A stretch of DNA of 64,000 nucleotides, taken from assembly GCF_963675165.1 (NCBI RefSeq), contig NC_087392.1:3865442-3929441 (forward strand), read 5' to 3'. Numbering within the stretch: position 1 is the first letter of the stretch; each line of letters begins with the position of its first letter. The notes under the pieces were generated by a model that did not search any database, was not told the origin of the DNA, and saw only the letters and a list, made by a program, of their open reading frames with translations. Of the stretch, positions 44,563 to 57,759 are shown piece after piece. This DNA is from Halichondria panicea (lineage: Eukaryota; Porifera; Demospongiae; Suberitida; Halichondriidae). A program made the position numbers and the translations under genes.

Positions 44563-45549
44563 ATGCAAACAACCCAACTCCTGCTACATGTGTGCCTGGC
44601 CTACTGTGTGCTGGGAGCACCCTCCACACAACTTAGTGTCTATCAGGACAAACTATCGATTAGTCCTGAAGTTCTCAGCTCTATTTAAGACATCATTGAA
44701 GACCAAGTTCGTTCCAGCCTGACTAATGCTTACTTGGGCCGCTTTCCTGAAATGGCTGCTACTTCGTGCAAGGAGATAGCCGAGAATAAGCCAGACTACC
44801 AGTCTGGTTACTATTGGATACGAGGACCGGCTGGGCCAGTTGGAGTCTATTGCGATATGGAACCTCCCTTTGAACAATACGGTGGTTGGATGAGAGTTGC
44901 CACTGTTGATATGAGCGACAAACACTCGCAGTGTCCATCAGGGTTAGTACTTAATGTGACCAGCAATAAACGGACATGTGGAAGAAGTGATATGTTTGCT
45001 AATGGAGGATGTGCTTCAACTGTCTTCTCTGTACACAATGCCCCGTATAAGAAGGTATGTGGGAAAGTTATTGGGTATCAAAGCAAAAAACCGGCTGGAT
45101 TTGGTCCATCAAGCCACTAATAAATGAAATGTATGTGGACGGAATAAGCATTACACACGGACACCCAAGGGCAGCACATTTGGACATTTGCTGCAGCTAG
45201 AGGAGGCAGTATCACAGCTGGCTATCACAACGCCTGCCCGTGTCTAGATTTTTCTCAATCATTTACCAGCTCAATACCAAGCTTTGTGGGAAATGATTAT
45301 TTTTGTGAGACTGGTAACAGAGACGGTGTTGAGGAAGCTAACGCTAAAGTTGGTCTATTCACAGATGACCCTCTATGGGATGGCAAAGGCTGTGAGGGTA
45401 CCAATATGTGCTGTGATCGTGGAGGTCCATGGTTTTGTAAGGAGCTGAGCAAAACAACATACGGCGATATAGAGCTACAAATTTGCACCAATCAGTGGAA
45501 AAAAATCGAAGATTTGCTTCTTGAAAAGATTGCAATTTACGTAAAGTAA
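44563..45549 (+). pseudogene. Intelectin-like copy C, with nonsense and frameshifts
   Basis: It is a close homologue of copy B with an intact ATG (44563) and leader. Lesions: GAA to TAA at 44686-44688 (codon 42), a deletion of several bases near 45108 that shifts the frame to a stop at 45118-45120, and a one-base insertion near 45170. The last third (45286-45549: WDGKGCEG, CDRGGPWFCKEL, YVK) is again open and well conserved. The sequence is otherwise very similar to copy B, so inactivation is recent. Confidence 0.85.
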
Positions 45550-45899
45550 ACTTACAATTATACGTCCATGTTGCTTATAATTGCTATTTCAATCAGTACA
45601 CAATAGCTAGCTATAGATCTGCCACTGCATTAACACATGTATACTGCATGGCTGCTGCCTGTCGTTTATATATATAGTAGCCGTCACAGCTGAACGGTTT
45701 ATCCATAAACGCACTGTAATTACAATACAGAAAAATGATGGGACATAATTTGCTAAGTAAGCAACATCCTTGTAGCTACGTGTCGTTACTAGAGTAAAGA
45801 TCTAGATCCAGTGGTATGTAAAAAAGCTATGGGGATACATGCAGCACAATTTAGTATATACAAGGCTGTAATTAGAGGATGAGATTACCCATCGTGTTC

Positions 45900-46980
45900 A
45901 AACACCTTTATTCCACTAGCTCTATACTCACCTCTATTCCACTCTATTCAACTTTTTCCCTTCCCGCATAACTCCTTTCTAAACCAGCCACGTACTCCTT
46001 CTGTCCCTGTATCTCATTGTTTTCCCTTGTGAACCTTCCTTCTCTCTTTTCTTTCCCCCTCTCCCCCTCTCTCGTCAATGTGTCCTTTAAATTCTCTCTC
46101 AGTCTGTCTGTCTCCTCCCCCATCTTGCCTTCTTTCTCCCCTGTGTTCCATAGCTTTTCCCATTTCTCTCACTCTGCCCATCTTCCCCCTATACTCTATG
46201 TACATGCAGATAAAGTCTATGTTTACGTTGAGTTCGGCCCTGGAAGTTATATTATAGTCAATTATCGCTTCATTTATGCTTTAATAATTTATAATGCGGT
46301 GGACTTTTAACTGGTTGGAGCTTACCAGCTCGATCTACATCTAGATAGAAGCGCTTTTTAACAAGGAATCTATATGAAACTTTGAATTTCAATGTGAAGT
46401 ATGACAAAGTTATGACAACTTTATGAAGGTCAAACTCATCTAGACTTTACTTTACTATCTAGTCTACTAGACTTACTTTTGTATAGTCCCTACATGTCTG
46501 CATGATATCCCTGTTTTCCTGTGTCCCCTTTCTCCCCATAGAGTTCCCTCTTCTGTTTTGGCCTTAATTAATCGTCTCACTCGATATCTCTCCTCTTCAT
46601 GTTATCTCCAATTTATATATCCCCCTCTCTTAGCTTCTCTGTCTCCGTCTCCTCATCAGTGCTATCTCTCCCTAATTATCTATGCCTATGCCATGGGTCT
46701 CCCCTGTCTCTCACTACACTATCTGCACATGCATGTTACTTTTTTTTATCTCCTCTTCATGTGCTTCTCTATCGGTCTCCCCCCTCCCTATATATATGCG
46801 CTTGTATCCCTGCATGATCATGTTTCCTTATATGCGATGCCTATCTATGCGCTTAGCGCTTATATGCCCCCTCAGCCTGTCTCTCATTGGCTTCCCCTAA
46901 TTCTAGAATATAATGCGATGACCGATGAAATCTTTTATACACAAGAAGCAATTAATCGAATAAAACATTATGTATAAAGC
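45900..46980 (+). repeat. Pyrimidine-rich low-complexity stretch with an embedded dispersed repeat
   Basis: Two C/T-rich parts (about 45900-46190 and 46500-46900; runs of CTCTC and TCCCC) surround a copy of the dispersed repeat at 46215-46440. Open frames here are biased Ser/Pro/Leu translations with no conserved domain. It separates the 3' ends of the intelectin cluster and the ceramidase gene. Confidence 0.7.
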
Positions 46981-47042
46981 ATGGTTTAGAAAGCAACATT
47001 GATAGTAAACCTATAATACCCTGGCAGTTGGTCAGAGCTCAG

Positions 47043-50000
47043 TTAGTAGTTCAATTTGGTGGTAGCAGTCACTTGGAACTCGGAGGAAGTTCCGTTATAA
47101 AACACAACCTTACCTACAGAGAAAGACAATAATTATTGACATCACTATACATGTAAATGAATAGAGGTGATTATTTCAGACCATCTCTACCTATAGTATT
47201 TTATACATTCTGTATATAGTTAGATACAAGACCGAAACGACAAACCACACATACCAGTTGCGTCCATGCACATGCACTTACTGTCAGTGAGATTTGGCTT
47301 GTAGTACCCTGAGTGCACTATACGATAACCCCCTGGGGAAGCTGTGGGGGGTATGTCCCAGGTCACAGTGGCCTGACTCTCACCAAGCAGCCGACTGGTG
47401 TGCTCCCATTGGAACCTGATGGAGGGGAGAGGTTAACACGATAATATACTACACAAACGCCTACATGTGCTAAGCTCTCGGCGTTTCTATAATTATTCAA
47501 TTTCTCACAACCAGAGTGTTGCACAAATTAATGGAAAAGCAGTAGTACACGTAATAATGTATGAACATGGACCCCTAACTAACCGGGCCAAAACTATAAT
47601 TTGAACACTAATTTGAAACGCCAATGGTGTATGGTCAGACATTTTTTGGGACTAGGATCACAGCATGCAGAGTTAACAAAAAGCCTGGAGTGTTACAAAT
47701 AGATACAGTTTGTATGGAGTCTAATCTCTTTATGTACAAGTGGCAAAAACTGTTACAGCAGCATGACAGCACCTGATACACTTTCCGACTCACTTTGTCT
47801 CCCAGGATGCGTCGGTATAGACGACATGCCACGCCCCCATACTGTCCTTCCTCTCTACAGTCAGGAAAGTCTTCCCAGTCTGTGCACAGGGGGACAAGCA
47901 CTGGTAATACTACATGTATTTCATGCCTGTACCTGAAATGGTTAGATTTACTTTTACTAATCTACTCTTGACAGGATAAATCCAATAACTAGCCAATGTT
48001 AGAACACAAGACCTTCTATAAAAAAAATATTGGCAAAGCGGATGCTGTTTATTTCTTTGCAAAGACTAACTTCTATCATTCTATAATTATATTAGCTATC
48101 TAGGCAGCTATAAGGGAGTTCTAACTTAAGAATTGACAAATGTTTTCCCCTGATACGTACAGTACTTTGTAATCAATGACAACAATGTAATAAGCCTCGA
48201 CTGGTTAGCAGGCCACCTTCTTAATACAGCCATTGATCATTGTACACTGACTGCACATACCATGAGATTGTTGCGAGGGTTGCCAGCCCAGAACTTGGCT
48301 ATTGCACTGTCATTCTGGGGTAAAAAGAAATGGTAACTTTACACAAGCCTGTACACAAAATGTTATCATGGATCCAGCACATTGATACAATTCGTGGTTA
48401 GAGCTCAGACCACAATATTTTACCTACGAATGAAGCAACCTTGCCTACCTTTACCTGCAGTGCAAGCAGCAACCACGAAATGACTAAATATTGCTCAACC
48501 ACAAAAGCTACCCATTTTGGTTACGTCGAACAGACAGAATGAACAGACAAAGGGCTAAAATCTTTGCTTGAAATTGTGTGGTGTGGTGCTGTGCTTAATT
48601 GCCCCTGGAAGATTACTGGCTATATGGTACTCTAGGTAGTTTGAAATCAATGTACCATTGCACGTAGCTTTATCACTGTACATGTACAACCACAAGAATA
48701 GCAAGATCCACTCACAATCTTGTAGCTGCTCTTAACGTCGACTGCCACATCTCCAAACTTCTTGCCTGAGGGTGTGGCGTCAAACAGGACTGGAAGGTGG
48801 AATTTCCACTGCTTGTCAAGGTAGTTAGGGGGAGAGGGGCCAGCCGGGACGGAAATACCCTGCATGTGGACACTGTGTCACAATTGCACATGTATACAGC
48901 AGTACCGGTCAAGCTAAAAACTGCACAAAATTACAAAATGACCCATGATTTCCAGCAATGCAAAAACCTAGTTTTCAGAAACAAATCATTGCTTTACGTC
49001 CAAAAACACAACTCAACACAATTTCCAGATTGGCCATGCACTCACCTTTGCCAGACTGGCTGCTAGACTAGAGTACTCTTGGATATAGGCCTGGAGGGTG
49101 TGAGGACCAAAGATGGTGGAGGCTCCCTCGTAACGCTGGACCTGCAAGGAAGAAATGGTGAGTGACTAATACATGTAGAGCAACAATTAATCATACAATA
49201 CACATAGTAAGAGTTCGGACAATGTGTGTGTAGTCTCTTTGTACATACATGAAAATACTACATTATGTATCGGCAACCATGCATATTGGATAAATGCTAC
49301 CAGTGCATTTATTAAGGACAACCACGAACTCTTTTGCCTATCAAACTGTTGCTCTTAGCTCTACCTCTGTTTCAACTCTTTGATCACTAACTAACTGTCG
49401 TCAAGTTCTGAGTGATGATAGCATAGTGACTAACGATTTTTCCGTACAATAAAAGTATTTCCAACAAGGTAGCTGTATATTGTAAAAGCAACAACTTGAA
49501 CTAGATGCACATGTACATAAACTCATACAACACTGATGGATACTAAGGGAAAAAGTGCATGTCACATGAGAAAATTGTGCAAACATCTCGTGATTTTGGA
49601 CAAAATAGCTACATGTACGCACTATTTAAAACACCGATACATCAACCTCCTACATGTACATTTATTACAATAAATATGAATGCATCTACTAAGACTAGCC
49701 TACCCCTAATTATTGGATCATAATTACTGGACACGAATGCATCTACTAAGACTAGCCTACCCCTAATTATTGGATCATAATTACTGGACACCCCGGCATA
49801 CCTGGAACTCCTCGAAGGTGGTGACATAGTCAGCGTAGGTGTTGGATAGACCGGCTACCACTGGGATGAAATCTTTACTGAACCCATTCTCCACTAGCAC
49901 TTTGGACACTGTATCCCTCAATCGTCTACCAGACATTGTTCTGAAACGAGACACACAGAGTGAACAAGAGGGCAAGTTAAAAGAATGAAAAGTTATGATA

Positions 50001-53000
50001 CGCACTCTACTTCTTGAGACTACAGACAACGTTCACAAACATGTACATCTTCAATGACCACATTTCAAAGTATACAGACACATAATTATATAAGTACTCA
50101 ATGTACATAATTATGCATGTACATGTACATGTAACAGGTACACATACCTTTTTATACATATAAGTACGTTTGCTTTTTGTTATTAACATACATAAATGTA
50201 CACAACAGTTTGACTCACGTGAACTCAGCAGGCACTCCAATGATAACTAGTTGTCCCACGGCCAGAATTTGGAGAGGCAAAATAGCGGGCTGCCAGGGAT
50301 AGGGGAAGGTGATTTCCCCAGTGTCGAGAAGGATGGGTTTGGGTTTATGACACTTGATCTGCTCGGGAGAGGGGTCCTTAATGACGTCACGTATCAGTTC
50401 GAACAATTTGTTGCCAGTGGTGTCACCTGGAGGAAGATCAAAGCATCCTAGTAACACATGTATGCTTTTACACATGTATCACTGTCCAAAGCACATTTAC
50501 ATTTTGTAACTGAATTGACTTACCTTGTTTGAATGAGAATGCTCCCGGGCCGTCAGTGGTACCAGCAGCAAAACTGTCCCCCATGGCAGAGGGGCAGGTC
50601 CTCTCCTACAGAGGACATATTGATTATACACAATGCAGTGTGCTGAAAGGTGCCTATTTAACACATGTGTGATCCTTTCCAACATGTGGAATGAGAGGAA
50701 TTTTGTCGTTTGAAAATGTACATGCAGTAATGAGCTAGTTACTACATGTACATGTAGGTCTCCACTAATTAGAACACACTCAATTTGCTCAGTACCTTAT
50801 AAGTATACTGCTACTGCAATATGCTTTGTTTTACCTCAGGATGTGCTATACATGACTATGTGCATTTAAATACACTGCAGTACCTGCTGTCCATTGACAT
50901 TGACCGTGATGTTGTGGAAGTCAGCAAAAGTGTGCACAAACTTGATGGGTCCCGAGATGTCGATCGATGCATTATTGTACAATGCCTGCAGTGGAAATAT
51001 GCACTCACAAACATAGCACCAAAATTACCCAAAAAAATTGTAGGTCATTCTAAAGAAGACTTTATACTAACACCCGAAACAGTATATGTGTACGCCACCA
51101 TAATCCAGGCTAGTGATGGAGTGTCAGAGACTGGAAGCATGTGGTAAGCTACTCAGTGTTCCTCCAGAGACAAGTCAGTGAGCTGGGGTCAGCAGCGCAC
51201 TGGGGTTAATTGCTTGGAGGGGACTAGCTACAATGTAGCTAGCATAAAACGCGTTTAGGTAAGGAGTAATAGGCAGCCAGCAGCATAACTATACATTCAC
51301 TACACAGGTTACTACCGTAACTGCAACAGTACAGAATACATAACAGCCAACATACATGTACCAAAAGTATCTAACACCCACCTTTCCAGCGTTGTATTGC
51401 TTCTCTCCAATGATCCTGGTGCTGTCAAACATGTCCTTACCAGGGCCAAACGCTACACACATCTCATTCTGTGGGGAGGAGAGGACTAGTACTCAATGAT
51501 TGTAGATGTGAAATTTATATGCAATTAAGGTACATGTATATGCACTGTCCACTGTACACATGTGTTTTCTGCACCATGAACACATACATGTATATCACAA
51601 TGCTCTTTATAAAAGTGTATTTCAAAACACAATAAATGACCCACTCTATTTCTGTATTTCTGGTACAGTACTAATACATGTAATACGTGTGCAATGTATA
51701 AGCTCTGATACTGTTGTTTGCCACAGTAAATCCAGCCCACCAGTGAGAGAGGTGGCCTGTAACCAATAGTGACAATTGATCTACCTACCGAGCCATGCCC
51801 GACTGCTCACTGACACAGCACTCGGGGTGTGAGCTCAGAGGAAGCCCGGCTGACTAGCCAATGGGACATCAAAAGCAAAATAATAGGCAACCGTAAAACA
51901 GTGAATAGTGTTTACACTACTCTTGGGGTGTGAGATTAAGGTACTGTAACAGTACATGTACACGTAGCCTCGATGTACAAGTAAATTAATATATCACTGA
52001 TGGACACTTGTACAGTTAAATAGGAGGCTTATTCTCTGCCAGTATTAAATTGACAATCATGCAAAATTGCTAACTTACACCTGCTGCTGACACATAAATT
52101 ACAAGCAGGCCACCTTCCTCTGTACTACTGTAACAGTTCGTAGGTCACATTTAGTTAGGTACATGACCACAGTTTGCTATAGCTAAGTGATCCTCACCTT
52201 CCCGTTGCATGTTGAGTGGTTAAAGTCACACGGTAGTCCAGTGTCAAGGCAACGCGGGCCTTTGGTGTTGGGGGACACATCACCCTCATTGCTCTGGGCA
52301 AACGCTGCCACAAACGGACCCTGATGAAGAGGGGGGGAGGTTACAAGAGGTTAGTAAAGGCACACGGAGTGAGGCATAAACACTTGAGACTAGCTTTAAA
52401 GTGGATAGTAACTAGTACAATGTTGCAACACTTGTCAGTACATTATGTCTGCATAAAATAGTTATACGTACATGTATCATATGAACACGAATGGGAAGGG
52501 AGTATACATGAATGTGCACAAAAACTACATGCACCTTGAAAGCTAACTTTGGATGTACATCAAAGTTAGCTTTTAAGGTGCATGTAGTTTTAGTGATGCA
52601 TATGTACAATGTAAACTTGTACCAACATATGTAAGTACCAAACACAGCAGTTAGGTAGAGTATCCTCCAAGATTGGAGTTTGAAGGGTAGCAGCATACAT
52701 GTGTACGTTTAACAACAGATGTACGGTAGCTACAATAATGTACATGAAGTGTGGCATGTACCTGTCCGGGTAGAGCTCCCTTGTTCATGTCCCTCTCCAT
52801 GAGGTAAGAGGCGTGTCCCTTGTTGTCCCCACTGATCAGAGTGTTGGTGTTGTTCATACTCGTGCAGTGGACAGCAAACCAACTACATGGGAAGAATACT
52901 GGCTGTCACTACAAAGAAACATGTGATGTATACAAGTGTATAAATTATTGTGAAAGCAATCCAACGCGTACAGCAACTGACATGTACAAGTACATGTTAT

Positions 53001-56000
53001 TTTACGCAGTTAAATAGCAGATTACAATGTACATGTATGTAGTTTATAAAAGCACTGCGGGTACTGATGCTTAAGACTATAATGCAGTACTTGGGAAATG
53101 ATTGACCATGATTGTGCAATAAAGATCATAAAGATGCGAAGTCCAGGCTGTTGTGCTCATGGTATCACTGTATAAACAGTCACCAATTTGGGTGGTGATC
53201 TTCGCCATTTCACCAGTGCATGTCACTAAATCTTGATGGAGAGGGGCCCTTTCTTAACTATTAAAGTGTATGCCGGACTTAATTTAGCGTTAATTCGCTA
53301 AACTAAAATTAGCACCTGTTCATAATAACATTAAGGTAGTAGTCATAGATTGACGAGTTAAGACGTATAATAATGTACGCCACCATAATCCAGGCTAGTG
53401 ATGGAATGTCAGAGACTGGAAGCATGTGGTAAGCTACTCAGTGTTCCTCCAAAGACAATCCAGTGAGCTGGGATCAGCAGCACACTGGGGTTAATTGCTT
53501 GGAGGGAAATAACCCTTGACTATAACAAACACTAATGGGTTAGGCCAAGGGCGTATACAGAGAAGAGGGCATGCAACTCACTATGTACCCTACGTACTCA
53601 TCCGACTTCGTATCAGAGACTGGATATGCTAAAAATAGAATCCAGTATACGGACGTGAACAAGTGGGCGGTGTTATTTACGGAGTTATAATTATGGGCGT
53701 GTACATCAGAGCTGCCTTTGCTAGCTAACATTAACAGTGCAGTGCAGTATTATTTTAGAGAAGTGTCATGACCAGTCCTAGTCCAGCCAGGTCCAAGACA
53801 ACCCTTCGAGCGGGAAGTTAAGTGCTGGGCGCATTGTTAAGAAGTACCAGAGACTCAGGAAGACAGGTTTATTGTACCTAGGTTTCATCTTCTTGGAGTT
53901 GCAACTGTTGGATGGTTTGCCTTTGCCTTTGACACTGCTAGTACGAGCCATACTGAGAACTAGTTTTACTATGCTGCAATCGAGCTAGCTAGTAGTACCT
54001 GCAGATATATAAAAAAAGACTTTGATTTACCTTGTGCGGTCAAAGGTTACGCGTGGGCGTTTTTGTGGGCAGTTCTAAAAATAGCCCAATACGAAGTCAG
54101 ATGATTCTGAGAATAGGGTGAGTTGCATGCCCTCTTCTCTGTATACGCCCTTGGTTAGGCTTAGAGGAGGTCCGACATGTGTGCACGAATCACTACAAAT
54201 GCTAGTGTATTAGCCTGGACGTTATCACGTGATCGCAATGACATCAATGCACTAAACTTGTAGTGATTCGTACTGTTCCTCTGGGTTAGGCTGATCTTGG
54301 TCTATGTGATAGAAATCATTTAGGGCTACAAAGTGCAGTTGTCTGGAACATCAGGTTATAGTGCCATACTCCCCCCCGCCATGGACAAGTTGTGATTGAA
54401 AACTTACTCGATCATCCCAATGCCATTGCCAGCCTTGTCAACCATCTTGAGTACTGTCATTCCCTTGTCAGTGTTGTACTGGTACCTACAGCATGAGTTA
54501 TAAACACTTGTACTGGATCCACACTACATGTATTACACTAGAGCAAGCACAAAATGAGACTTCAATTTTCGCCAGACATTTCCTTATACTAAGTAACTAT
54601 ATCAAAGATAGGCTCTGAAAATGTTCGAAAATGGCCAAATCTCTATTGTGAGTAATACAGTGCGAATTTACAGTCACATAATATTATGTATGTACAGGTC
54701 TTCTTGAAAGCCGTGTTTTTCTAACGGTTATACCCACACGTAGTAAACACACATGCATGTAGATGTAATGATAATTATATCACCAACGACGTAACACTAT
54801 TCGGACAGATTGAGGAAAACCAATTAACTGCCTTGTACACGTAAAATACCAAATTCTCACTTTGCTCTCTCCTCTGCCGGGTTGTTAAGGTAGGCGGAGG
54901 GGCTGCGGTTGATGTTGGCATCGTATAGGAAGCCTTGGTTGACTGTCAGGTAACCCGGTTGCATGTTGTCATGGGCCATCTTGATGCTCTCCACAATACC
55001 GTCCACTATAGCAGTTAGACTCTGCTCCACAAAACCAAGGGACATTATCTGATACGGGATATATACATACATATATAATTATATGTACATGTAGTCAGAA
55101 TTTATTAAAGTACACAGCTGATAGTCAATACACGCAATGCAGAAATAGTGAATTCTCAAATAATTATCATTAGGTCATCATTAGGTCATTCATCATGCCC
55201 AATCTGAGACTATGTAATCACATGCTATCAATCTCAGGTGACCTCAACACATACGATATTACTGAACAGGTCACCTCAAAGAGCAGATATTGGAAAAACC
55301 CAGCAGGGCCAGAGTGAGTGTGTATACCGGAGATGAGCACATTGTCTGTAGTGTACATGTCTCCATATAATGCCTTCAGCTTGTTCACCACCTGCAGTAC
55401 GGTGTGTGGTGTACATGTACTGCACCTGTACATTTGTTGCATTAAAAATAGTGCAGTCTAATTCTAGAGTCACAGCGGTCGCTCACACCATACATGTACA
55501 TGTAAGGTGGCGAATATAAAATGAACTTTACTGTCATTGGACTACAATTTTTACTTTATTTCACATACACCATAGTGCTAGTGGACAATACAGAAAATGG
55601 TTTTCAGGGACTACAATGTTAACCTGGATCTTCATGATTTGAGTACCCATGCAGACGTCAGCATTGACGAACACAACTCTGCTCTTCTTCTCAGCGTCAG
55701 CCATGATGAAGGCCCTACTGTACTGACGGAAGTGGATGCCATTGTTGATCTGGGTTGGCATGGCATACCCCATCTGCACAAAAAGCAACAGCAAGCGATT
55801 TGGTACAGTGAATATTATGAACATTTAAAGGACACTTTAGAAGTACAGAGGTTGCTCGTAAATAATTATTGTTATTTTACACAGTATATACCGTAATTGA
55901 TGTAATTACAGCGTAAAAAAAAAAACGTGATCAGAGTGGCACACTTTTAGAACCCCAAATATTGCGTTCAATTCCAATTAGTGCATAAATTATAGACTCC

Positions 56001-57503
56001 CAAGCCGTCACTGTTGCACGGCAAACAGTAGATGGACTGGTCAAACTCCGTGTAGAGAGTGGCTAGACCGCACGTGGTTACCACAAGATCATTGATAGTG
56101 ACGTACCACTAAAAAAACTCGAGGTATCACATGACGAAAACCGCAGCCACTTAGAATCTTAGCTGATATGCTGACTATGCAACACGAGTCTCAACACGGA
56201 GTTTGACCAGTCTACTGTTTGCCGTGCAACAGTGACGGCTTGTGAATCTAGTTAAATTATAGTGGCACTTTTGTGCTACAGCTAGTGTAGTGTCTAGTAC
56301 AGTCTCTTTATAGTAGATCATTTATTATGTTATTTTTGGTCTCTTTGGTCTCTGTGTGTTAGAGCTACAGCTAGCTTAGTCTCATGAATCAGCCGCCGTT
56401 CCTTCGGTCTGAGCACTCTTGTCATGAAGTCAATTCAAAATGGAATGTTGATTGCTCACAAAACCTATGATAAATTCGTGATCTTACGCCCACACGTATT
56501 TGCTAATTGTTAATATAAATGTATAAATCGTCAAGCGAAGGCATCTCTCTCTGTTTGTGTTTTGCTTGTGCTGCTAAATCTGTGCCCAAGGACCCCTGCT
56601 TGGCTTGCTTATGCTTCGCAGCAGAGTCTATGTATGAAGTGTTTACCATGCGTAATGTATGCGTAATGATTATCCAAATGCGTTGATGAGCAAAGTGCAG
56701 TTCTTTGCTGCCTCCAAGTTCATCACCTGACTGGACTTCTGCGATCTGATTCCGTCTTGGCACATAAAACTATGACAAGAGTGCTCAGACGGTGTTCCAA
56801 AGGAACGGCGGCTGATTCATGAGACTACAGCTAGCTATGCATGCACATATAACAGCAACCGTTGACACTTTTTAGGATTTTAGGTACTAAAAAATTGCGT
56901 TTCAGTTGAGGTTGGTGCTTAAATATGTGGCTATAATTACATCGACTACGGTATTAAATAATAGTTAGACACTGGAGGTGTCTATGGGATTTAGAAGCCC
57001 AAAGGCACTGATTTAGTATCCCGAGCGTAGCGAGGGTACTAAAGTGTTTGAGGGCTTCTAAATCACATGGACACCGACAAAACAGTGTCTAACTCATTTA
57101 GATACTAGTGCGCATGCGCAAACTGCTTGACTACAATACAATTACTTGACAACGGAATACTAGGTATACTAAGTAAATTTGCAGGTATACTAAGTCCCAT
57201 AGTATAGTATACCTGCTCTGAGGCACTTTTCCCATGTACTTCCCATGTAGATCTTATCAACTAGTGTCTAAAAAGCAATAAAACTCGGTTGGGAGTGGAA
57301 ATGAAGACTGAAATGCAAATGTTTCCTAGGTTATATAGTTCTAACTACATAACATAGTTAAATACGATATACAGTACCATTTCAGTTTCCACAGCAGGTC
57401 CTGTGACATCGTAGCGACCAACACCGATGTAGTACTGGTCCCCATCTGCACACACCACACTCAGAGTTACCAATAAAAGCACAGCTATACTAGTGGAATA
57501 CAT
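47043..57503 (-). CDS. ASAH2: Neutral ceramidase, 18 exons, complete
   Basis: Exons in coding order: 57503-57378, 55773-55624, 55391-55275, 55048-54861, 54485-54408, 52882-52762, 52320-52198, 51468-51382, 50985-50884, 50605-50524, 50426-50219, 49940-49802, 49141-49046, 48859-48716, 48314-48261, 47879-47794, 47415-47282 and 47113-47043; 701 residues, all phases matching. The enzyme cleaves ceramide to sphingosine and fatty acid at the cell surface, outside the cell or in organelles. Seen: signal peptide (about 1-19), GRYDVTGPA, GIHFRQYSRAF, zinc-site HTHSGP (H116, H118) and H225 in WFAVHCTSMNN. Also seen are nucleophile region GDVSPN (S276), GTTDGPGAF, VPAEFT (E459) and SNTYADYVTTFEEFQ. Residue roles are by analogy with the bacterial and human enzymes. 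The C-terminal ~150 residues fit the family's Ig-like domain; no mucin-like stalk is seen. Introns hold several MITEs. Relics of exon 9 occur upstream in the intelectin array. Confidence 0.93.
49678..49789. repeat. Perfect 56-bp tandem duplication
   Basis: A unit starting 'GAATGCATCTACTAAGACTA' and ending 'AATTACTGGACAC' is repeated twice back to back, apparently without a mismatch. It lies in a ceramidase intron, right before the exon ending at 49802. The identity implies a very recent event or an assembly slip. Confidence 0.85.
51090..53503. repeat. Direct repeat pair within ceramidase introns
   Basis: About 130 bp at 51090-51222 (from 'ACGCCACCATAATCCAGGCT' to 'GGGGTTAATTGCTTGGAGG') recurs at 53372-53503 in the same orientation with a few mismatches. 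The two copies lie in different introns of the ceramidase gene and could promote loss of the exons between them. Confidence 0.8.
53546..54153. mobile_element. Family B TIR element copy 3, inverted, with perfect 7-bp duplication
   Basis: The element is 608 bp and has the same CAAGGGCGTATACAGAGAAG ends as 6577-7189, in opposite internal orientation. It is flanked by GTTAGGC at 53539-53545 and 54154-54160. The internal frame starting MARTSSVKGKGK (reading from about 53948 on the minus strand) is again open at its start. It lies in a ceramidase intron. Confidence 0.85.
54168..54292. mobile_element. Short MITE, GAGGAGGTCCGACATG family
   Basis: Ends 'GAGGAGGTCCGACATGTGTG' and 'TAGTGATTCG...CCTCTGG' match the better preserved member at 61743-61869; here the right arm is shortened. 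Confidence 0.65.
55985..56255. mobile_element. Fold-back MITE with ~45-bp terminal arms
   Basis: The arms are 'AAGCCGTCACTGTTGCACGG' plus 'CAAACAGTAGA' and, at the right, 'TCTACTGTTTG' plus 'CCGTGCAACAGTGACGGCTT'. It lies in ceramidase intron 1. A smaller relative is at 39060-39150. Confidence 0.75.
56379..56825. mobile_element. TA-flanked MITE, family C copy 2
   Basis: It has the same GTCTCATGAATCAGCCGCCG ends and interior as 32465-32943, with small deletions. TA lies on both sides (56377-56378 and 56826-56827). It lies in ceramidase intron 1. Confidence 0.78.
56965..57271. mobile_element. TTAGACACTG-family MITE, complete copy
   Basis: It starts TTAGACACTGGAGGTG and ends ACTAGTGTCTAA. Internal hairpins include 'TTTAGAAGCCCAAAGGCAC' with 'GAGGGCTTCTAAATC'. 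Truncated or nested relatives lie at 16180-16312 and 27780-28046. It lies in ceramidase intron 1, about 100 bp before the first coding exon. Confidence 0.75.
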
Positions 57504-57759
57504 AGTGGATAGTTAGGACGTTATAACACTATCTAAAACTTCACTACAGCTAGCTAGCTCAGCCACATGGATTTATTAAATCACATGTTAACTGGGCGTG
57601 ACCAAACTATTTTTGTGCGCATGTGTAAAATTCCACAGAACTCCCACATACAAAGCTATTAGTAGCTAGCTAAGTGCAGTGCTAGTGCAGTGAGGCTACA
57701 GCGGACTGATCGTTGCAAACTGTGCTATCATACCCATAGGAGTGATCCAAGCAAAAAAA

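Noticed and set aside
46014-46977. Overlapping frames on both strands
   Set aside because: Composition-driven frames in pyrimidine-rich DNA; no conserved motif or splice context.
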